A stretch of DNA of 8,937 bases, taken from the NCBI GenBank assembly GCA_021734595.1, contig JAIPIO010000165.1:1-8937 (forward strand). Reading direction: 5' to 3'. Positions 4,392 to 8,937 of the stretch are shown here, piece by piece. The notes under the pieces were generated by a model. That model was not told where the DNA came from and ran no database searches. It saw only the letters and a list, made by a program, of their open reading frames with translations. A program made the position numbers and the translations under genes. Source of the DNA: Kiritimatiellales bacterium (lineage in GTDB: Bacteria; Verrucomicrobiota; Kiritimatiellia; Kiritimatiellales; Pontiellaceae). Position 1 is the first letter of the stretch, and each line of letters begins with the position of its first letter.

Positions 4392-6215
4392 ATGGCCGCG
4401 AAGAACAAACACGAATATACCGAAGACAAGGTCAAGACGCTTTCGTCGCTGGAGCATATCCGGCTGCGGACGGGCATGTACATCGGCCGCACGGGCACCG
4501 GAGCGCATTATGACGACGGGATCTACATCCTCGTTAAAGAGGTGATAGACAACGGGGTCGACGAGTTCATCATGGGTCACGGCGAACGGATCGATGTGAC
4601 GATTGAGGACGATATGGTAACGATTCGCGACTTCGGCCGCGGCATTCCGCTGGGCAAGGTGGTCGATTGCGTCTCCAAAATCAACACCGGTGCCAAATAC
4701 AACGACGACGTGTTCCAGTTCAGCGTAGGCCTGAACGGGGTTGGCACCAAGGCGGTCAATGCCCTCTCCTCCTACTTTCTGGTGCGCAGCCACCGCGAAG
4801 GCAAGTTTGTCGAGGCGGAATTCGAGCTGGGCAAGCTGGTGCGCGAAGAGAAGGGCAAGTGCACGGAACCGAACGGCACGCTGGTCTGCTTCTCCCCCGA
4901 CCCGGAGATTTTCAAGAATTTCACATTTGATCCCGAGCATCTGGCGCGGCGGCTGCGTTTCTACGCCTACCTCAATGCCAAGCTCAAGATCTACTTCAAC
5001 GGCCAGCTCTTCCACTGCAAGGGCGGTCTGCTCGACCTCATCCGCGACGAAAGCCAATACGAAAAAATCTACCCCCCGTTAACCTATTCGGACAACACGC
5101 TCGAAATCGCCTTCACGCACACCAACCGCTTTTCCGAAGAGTACTACTCCTTCGTCAACGGCCAGTACACCTCCGACGGCGGCACGCATTTGAGCGCCTT
5201 CCGCGAGGGGCTGCTGCGCGGCATCAACGACTACGCCTCCAAGAAATTCGACGGCGACGACGTCCGCGAAGGCATGCTCGGCGCCGTCGCCATCCGCCTG
5301 AAGGAACCGATTTTCGAGAGCCAGACCAAGAACAAGCTCGGCAATACGGAACTGCGCTCCGACCTCGTCGCCAGGATTTCGCAGGTCGTCGCCGACCTGC
5401 TGCACCGCGACCCGGAGGCTGCGAAAAAGCTGGTCACCAAGATCGAGGAAACCCAGAAGCTACGCAAGGAGCTCAACACCGTCAAGAAGCTTGCACGCGA
5501 ACGCTCAAAATCCATTTCGATCCGCATCCCGCAACTGAAGGACTGCAAGAACCACTTCGACCGCACCAAACAAAAGCACCTCGGCACACAGATCTTTATT
5601 ACCGAAGGCCAGTCCGCCGCCGGCTCGCTCGTCAGCTGCCGCAATGCCAACACGCAGGCCATCTACACCCTGAAGGGCAAGCCGCTCAACGTCTGCGACC
5701 TCAAGCGCGACGCGCTCTACAAAAACGTCGAGATCTACAACCTCATGCGCAGCCTCGACATCGAGGAAAACCTCGACAACCTGCGCTACAACCACGTCAT
5801 CCTCGCCACCGACGCCGACGTCGACGGCCTGCACATCCGCAACCTGATGATCACCTTTTTCCTGCGCTTCTTCGAATCGATGGTGAGGAGTGGCCACCTG
5901 AAGATCCTCGAAACGCCGCTCTTCCGCGTCCGTAACAAGAAGGAGACCATCTACTGCTACTCTGAAGACGAACGCGAAAAGGCGCTCGACAAACTCGGCC
6001 GCGGTGCGGAGATCACCCGTTTCAAAGGACTCGGCGAAATCTCGCCGAAGGAGTTCAAGGATTTCATCAGCGACGACGGCATGCGGCTCACGCCCGTCTC
6101 CGTGGAAGGCGACCGCTCTATCTCGGAAATCCTCTCCTTCTACATGGGAAAGAACACGCCCCGGCGCCGAGAACATATTATGAACCACCTGATCGTTGAT
6201 TTAGAGATGCTATGA
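4392..6215 (+). CDS. parE: DNA topoisomerase IV subunit B (type IIA, ATPase/Toprim subunit)
   Basis: A 607-residue GyrB/ParE-family protein: the ATP-dependent half of a type IIA topoisomerase that passes one duplex through another. The GHKL ATPase domain shows LEHIRLRTGMYIG (20-32), E50-VID-N54 (predicted catalytic base and Mg ligand), D80-FGRGIP and GLNGVGTKAVNALS (113-126). The transducer has GGTHL (263-267) and the QTK loop lysine K313. The Toprim domain has E405 in EGQSAAGS and D474/D476/D478 in TDADVDG, then FKGLGEISP (544-552). The length and wording match the compact Bacteroidetes ParE type and lack the E. coli GyrB insert. The start at 4392 follows AGAAGG (4376-4381); the frame is open upstream to 4191, but that part reads through the palindromes and promoter. 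The usual EGDSA aspartate is Gln407. A 4-base overlap with the next gene implies translational coupling and subunit stoichiometry. A GyrB-like role cannot be fully excluded. Confidence 0.93.
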   Translation: MAAKNKHEYTEDKVKTLSSLEHIRLRTGMYIGRTGTGAHYDDGIYILVKEVIDNGVDEFIMGHGERIDVTIEDDMVTIRDFGRGIPLGKVVDCVSKINTGAKYNDDVFQFSVGLNGVGTKAVNALSSYFLVRSHREGKFVEAEFELGKLVREEKGKCTEPNGTLVCFSPDPEIFKNFTFDPEHLARRLRFYAYLNAKLKIYFNGQLFHCKGGLLDLIRDESQYEKIYPPLTYSDNTLEIAFTHTNRFSEEYYSFVNGQYTSDGGTHLSAFREGLLRGINDYASKKFDGDDVREGMLGAVAIRLKEPIFESQTKNKLGNTELRSDLVARISQVVADLLHRDPEAAKKLVTKIEETQKLRKELNTVKKLARERSKSISIRIPQLKDCKNHFDRTKQKHLGTQIFITEGQSAAGSLVSCRNANTQAIYTLKGKPLNVCDLKRDALYKNVEIYNLMRSLDIEENLDNLRYNHVILATDADVDGLHIRNLMITFFLRFFESMVRSGHLKILETPLFRVRNKKETIYCYSEDEREKALDKLGRGAEITRFKGLGEISPKEFKDFISDDGMRLTPVSVEGDRSISEILSFYMGKNTPRRREHIMNHLIVDLEML

Positions 6216-8287
6216 GCAAGACAAACGACACTGACGAATTTCCCTTTGTTGAAGAGGAGCTGAACGGCGAGGAGTTGGAAAATGCCTCCCCGGACGACGC
6301 GGAAAAAGAGTTTGATCCCATGAGCCGCGAGCACGGGCCACTGAAGCAGCTGGTGGATTTCAACTTCCTGCAATATGCCTCGTATGTCATCTGTGATCGC
6401 GCCATCCCGGCCATCGAAGACGGCCTCAAGCCCGTGCAGCGCCGCATCATGCATTCGCTGAAGGACAAGGACGACGGTCGCTTCATCAAAGTCGCCAACA
6501 TTGTCGGCCATACGATGCAGTACCACCCCCACGGCGACGCATCGATCGCCGATGCGCTGGTGACGCTGGCGAACAAGCGCTACCTCATCGAAGGCCAGGG
6601 AAACTACGGCAACATCTTCACCGGCGACCGCGCCGCAGCCTCGCGCTACATCGAATGCCGCCTCACCGAGCTCGCCCGCAAGGAGCTGTTCAACAAGGAG
6701 CTGACGGAATGGATCGCCAGCTACGACGGTCGCAACAAGGAACCCGTCACCCTGCCGTGCAAGCTGCCGCTGATGCTGATGCTAGGCGCGGAAGGAATTG
6801 CAGTCGGTCTTTCGACGAGCATCATGCCGCACAACTTCATCGAGCTGCTTGAAGCGCAGATCGAAATCCTGCGCGAAAAGAAGCGCACGCCCGCTGTGCT
6901 CAACCTGCTGCCGGATTTCCAGACCGGCGGCCTGATGGATGTCTCCGACTACAACAAGGGTAACGGCAAGATCAAACTGCGCGCCAAGATCGAGATGCGC
7001 AAGAACAACCGGCTCGTCATCACCGAGGTGCCGGCCGGCACCACCACCGAAAGCCTCACCGCCTCCATCGAGGACGCCGTGAAGAAGAAAAAGGTGGCGG
7101 TGCGCCAGATCGACGACTTCACCGCCGAAAAGGTCGAAATCGAGCTGACACTCTCGCAGGGCGCATCACAGGAAAAGGTGATCCAAACGCTATTTGCCTT
7201 CACCAAGTGCGAGACATCCGTCTCCAGCCGCCTCATCTGCCTGCGCGAAAACCGCCCGGTGGAAATGACCGTCGACGAAGTGCTGCGCGAAAACACCGCG
7301 CAGCTACTCCGCATTCTGGAAGGCGAGCTTAAGCTGCGCAAGGCCAAGCTGCTCGACGACTTCCACCAGAAGACCCTCGTGCAGATCTTCGTCGAAAACC
7401 GCATCTACAAACTGATCGAGGAATGCAAAACCTACGAGGAAGTGACCGCTGCGGTCTACACCGGCCTCAAGCCCTTCAAGAAGCTGCTGCGCCGCCCGGT
7501 CGTCGACGAAGACATCGAAATGCTGCTCGGCGTGCGCATCAAACGTATCTCGCTCTTCGACATCAACAAGAACCGGCAGGACATTGAAAATATTCTCGCC
7601 GAGCTGGCCGAAGTGGAGAAAAACCTAGGCGCACTCAACGGCTACGCCATCCGCTACCTCAAGCATCTCATCAAGGACTACAAGGACGAATACCCGCGTC
7701 GCACCACCGCCACCGGCTTCAAGGAGATCGAAGTCCGCGAGCTGACCGCCACCGAGTTGCAGATCAACCGCGACGAAAACGGCTACATCGGCACCAGCGT
7801 CAAGGGTGAGACCATCCTCGAATGTTCTTCGCTCGACAGGCTGCTCGTGGTGTGGGGCGACGGGAAGTACAAGGTGATGCCTCCCCCCGACAAACTGTTT
7901 GTAGACGACAGCCTCTCCTACTGCGAAATATTCGACCGAGAAAAGCAGTTCACCGCTGTCTACACCCACGAGCGCATTACCTTCCTCAAGCGCTTCACCT
8001 TCGGCGGCGTGATCATGAACAAGGATTACTACTGCTCGCAGGGCGAACAATCGAAACTCCAGCTATTCATTGAGGGCACACCGGAAGCGGTTTACGTTAA
8101 ATACCATAAAGCCAAGAACCAGCGCATCCACCAGCAGCGGTTCAACCCGTCCGACATCGCCGTCAAAGGTGTAAAATCGCGCGGTAACCGCATGACGACC
8201 AAGAGCATCAAGTATATCGGTAGCGAGCCTGGTCGCTGGTGGGACAATGATGAGGCCGATGCTGCACCGAATGGTGTGTTGCTTTAG
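6212..8287 (+). CDS. parC: DNA topoisomerase IV subunit A (type IIA, DNA-cleaving subunit)
   Basis: A 691-residue GyrA/ParC-family protein that cuts and rejoins DNA through a catalytic tyrosine and pairs with ParE. The first 35 or so residues are an acidic extension. The winged-helix core has CDRAIPAIEDGLKPVQRRI (61-79), HPHGDASIADA (105-115) and RAAASRYIECRL (140-151), with R145-Y146 as the catalytic pair. SYDGRNKEPVTLP (about 169-181) matches the Bacteroidetes-type ParC. A charged coiled-coil-like stretch lies around residues 455-480. The C-terminal region (from about 500, through NGYIGTSVKGE and KGVKSRGNRMTTKSI near 645-660) resembles pinwheel blades, but at about 190 residues it is short for a ParC of this type. 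No GyrA box (QRRGGKG-like) is seen, which argues against a supercoiling gyrase. The start ATG overlaps the parE stop as ATGA. Ala110 sits where E. coli GyrA has Ser83. Confidence 0.93.
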   Translation: MSKTNDTDEFPFVEEELNGEELENASPDDAEKEFDPMSREHGPLKQLVDFNFLQYASYVICDRAIPAIEDGLKPVQRRIMHSLKDKDDGRFIKVANIVGHTMQYHPHGDASIADALVTLANKRYLIEGQGNYGNIFTGDRAAASRYIECRLTELARKELFNKELTEWIASYDGRNKEPVTLPCKLPLMLMLGAEGIAVGLSTSIMPHNFIELLEAQIEILREKKRTPAVLNLLPDFQTGGLMDVSDYNKGNGKIKLRAKIEMRKNNRLVITEVPAGTTTESLTASIEDAVKKKKVAVRQIDDFTAEKVEIELTLSQGASQEKVIQTLFAFTKCETSVSSRLICLRENRPVEMTVDEVLRENTAQLLRILEGELKLRKAKLLDDFHQKTLVQIFVENRIYKLIEECKTYEEVTAAVYTGLKPFKKLLRRPVVDEDIEMLLGVRIKRISLFDINKNRQDIENILAELAEVEKNLGALNGYAIRYLKHLIKDYKDEYPRRTTATGFKEIEVRELTATELQINRDENGYIGTSVKGETILECSSLDRLLVVWGDGKYKVMPPPDKLFVDDSLSYCEIFDREKQFTAVYTHERITFLKRFTFGGVIMNKDYYCSQGEQSKLQLFIEGTPEAVYVKYHKAKNQRIHQQRFNPSDIAVKGVKSRGNRMTTKSIKYIGSEPGRWWDNDEADAAPNGVLL

Positions 8288-8309
8288 AGAAGAACATTGC
8301 TGGATTGAT

Positions 8310-8327
8310 GGATTACTGAATTAATCC
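8310..8327. terminator. Possible terminator hairpin between convergent parC and AraC genes
   Basis: GGATTA (8310-8315), six bases, then TAATCC (8322-8327), followed by TTT. It lies 22 bases after the parC stop and before the convergent AraC stop at 8360, where a terminator is expected. The stem is short and AT-rich and the T tract is only three bases, so this is a weak call. The rest of 8288-8359 shows only ATCC/GGAT-type short repeats. Confidence 0.3.
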
Positions 8328-8359
8328 TTTCCAATTTCAAGCATTCATCCAAGCATCCA

Positions 8360-8937
8360 TTATTCCAATCTGTTTTCTCGCGAACCGACCTTAAGGAACT
8401 TTTCCGGTGAAATGCGGTAGATGCTTTTGAAGGTGCGGGAAAAGTGGTAGGGATCGGAAAACCCCAGTTCCTCGGCCACCTGCTTGACGAGCATATCCGA
8501 ACCCAGCAGCAGTTTGACGGCATGGTTCATCTTCAGCCGCAGCAGATACTGGTACGGGCTGACATGCCCGAACCGCTTGAAATTGCGGCAGAGATACGAG
8601 GCATTGATGAAGCACCCCGCCGCGATTTCCTCCAGTGAGTGGATCTCCAGAAAGTTCAGGTCAATGAATTTCTTGCAGCGCTGGTAGGTCGTGAGCCCGC
8701 GGGTGTCGATGGAGCCGTACGGCACCGCCGACTCTTCAATCTTCAGAAAGAGCAGTTTCAGCAACGTCAGGCAGATTTCCGGCGTAAACCGCGTTTCGTT
8801 CGACCCATTGTGTTGCAGGCTTTGGAAGATCTCCTGCAACCGCCCCGGCTCGGAAACCTGGACAATATTGTTTTCGCCAAGCGGACTGTTCCGCAACAGC
8901 TGCGCCGCCTGCCGGCCCGCAAAATCCACGAAAAATT
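8360..8937 (-). CDS. AraC/XylS-family transcriptional regulator, C-terminal part (runs off right edge)
   Basis: The reading frame is open to the window edge, so about 192 C-terminal residues are visible and the true start lies beyond 8937. The visible N-terminal end (FFVDFAGRQAAQLL) resembles the end of the cupin-like sensor domain common in sugar-responsive AraC regulators. After a helical linker, the DNA-binding domain holds two helix-turn-helix motifs: SLEEIAAGCFINASYLCRNF (minus-strand bases about 8638-8579) and a second around VKQVAEELGFSDPYHFSRTF (about 8488-8429). The final GFSDPYHFSRTFKS to SPEKF pattern is the classic AraC signature. Such proteins usually activate carbohydrate-use genes on binding a small ligand. 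It converges on parC and is unlikely to control it; its targets may lie beyond the right edge or include the glycan genes on the left. No ligand can be named. Confidence 0.93.
   Translation of the reverse strand, partial: FFVDFAGRQAAQLLRNSPLGENNIVQVSEPGRLQEIFQSLQHNGSNETRFTPEICLTLLKLLFLKIEESAVPYGSIDTRGLTTYQRCKKFIDLNFLEIHSLEEIAAGCFINASYLCRNFKRFGHVSPYQYLLRLKMNHAVKLLLGSDMLVKQVAEELGFSDPYHFSRTFKSIYRISPEKFLKVGSRENRLE

Noticed and set aside
4374..5057. Minus-strand open frames opposite parE and parC (4374-5057, 5505-6188, 7625-8050)
   Set aside because: They are antisense shadows of strongly conserved topoisomerase genes, rich in Val/Ala/Glu/Asp from reversed codon bias, with no ribosome sites or domains.
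8328..8376. TTTCCAATTTC (8328) and ATTCCAATCTG (8362) as further palindrome copies
   Set aside because: Only the left arm is present; no TGGAAA lies at the required 5-base spacing.

Overview
The window looks like a chromosomal stretch from a polysaccharide-degrading bacterium of the PVC group. Kiritimatiellota or a related Verrucomicrobiota/Lentisphaerota lineage is the best guess. The basis is indirect: a GxGYxYP-family exported protein, a family 38 glycoside hydrolase, a sulfatase and an AraC-type regulator sit beside a type IIA topoisomerase pair that resembles the Bacteroidetes topoisomerase IV more than the E. coli enzymes. No rRNA or other taxonomic marker is present, so this is inference.

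Layout. Bases 1-2339 hold two overlapping minus-strand genes: an exported GxGYxYP-domain protein and, downstream of it, the start of a GH38 alpha-mannosidase-like gene that runs off the left edge. Bases 2340-2713 form a divergent intergenic region with two ordinary inverted repeats and three copies of an unusual palindrome. Bases 2714-4180 (plus) encode a sulfatase with no export signal. Bases 4181-4391 hold three more palindromes and a good sigma70-type promoter. Bases 4392-8287 (plus) encode ParE and ParC, joined by a 4-base ATGA overlap. Bases 8360-8937 (minus) carry the C-terminal part of an AraC-family regulator that converges on parC and runs off the right edge.

The most striking feature is a family of eight 17-bp palindromes, consensus TTTCCA-R-NNN-Y-TGGAAA, found only at and around the sulfatase gene: three upstream, two inside the coding sequence and three just after the stop codon. 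Five match all 12 arm bases. Within the clusters the start-to-start distances are 31, 52, 73, 31 and 32 bp, close to 3, 5, 7, 3 and 3 turns of B-DNA, so the copies would lie on one face of the helix. This suggests either a multi-site operator or binding array tied to the sulfatase or a dispersed genomic palindrome family. The sequence alone cannot decide.

Functionally, the left half fits glycan catabolism (mannosidase-like enzyme, GxGYxYP protein, sulfatase), while parE-parC is a housekeeping decatenase operon with its own promoter. Both topoisomerase subunits carry non-canonical residues at positions that in E. coli gyrase are linked to quinolone resistance.
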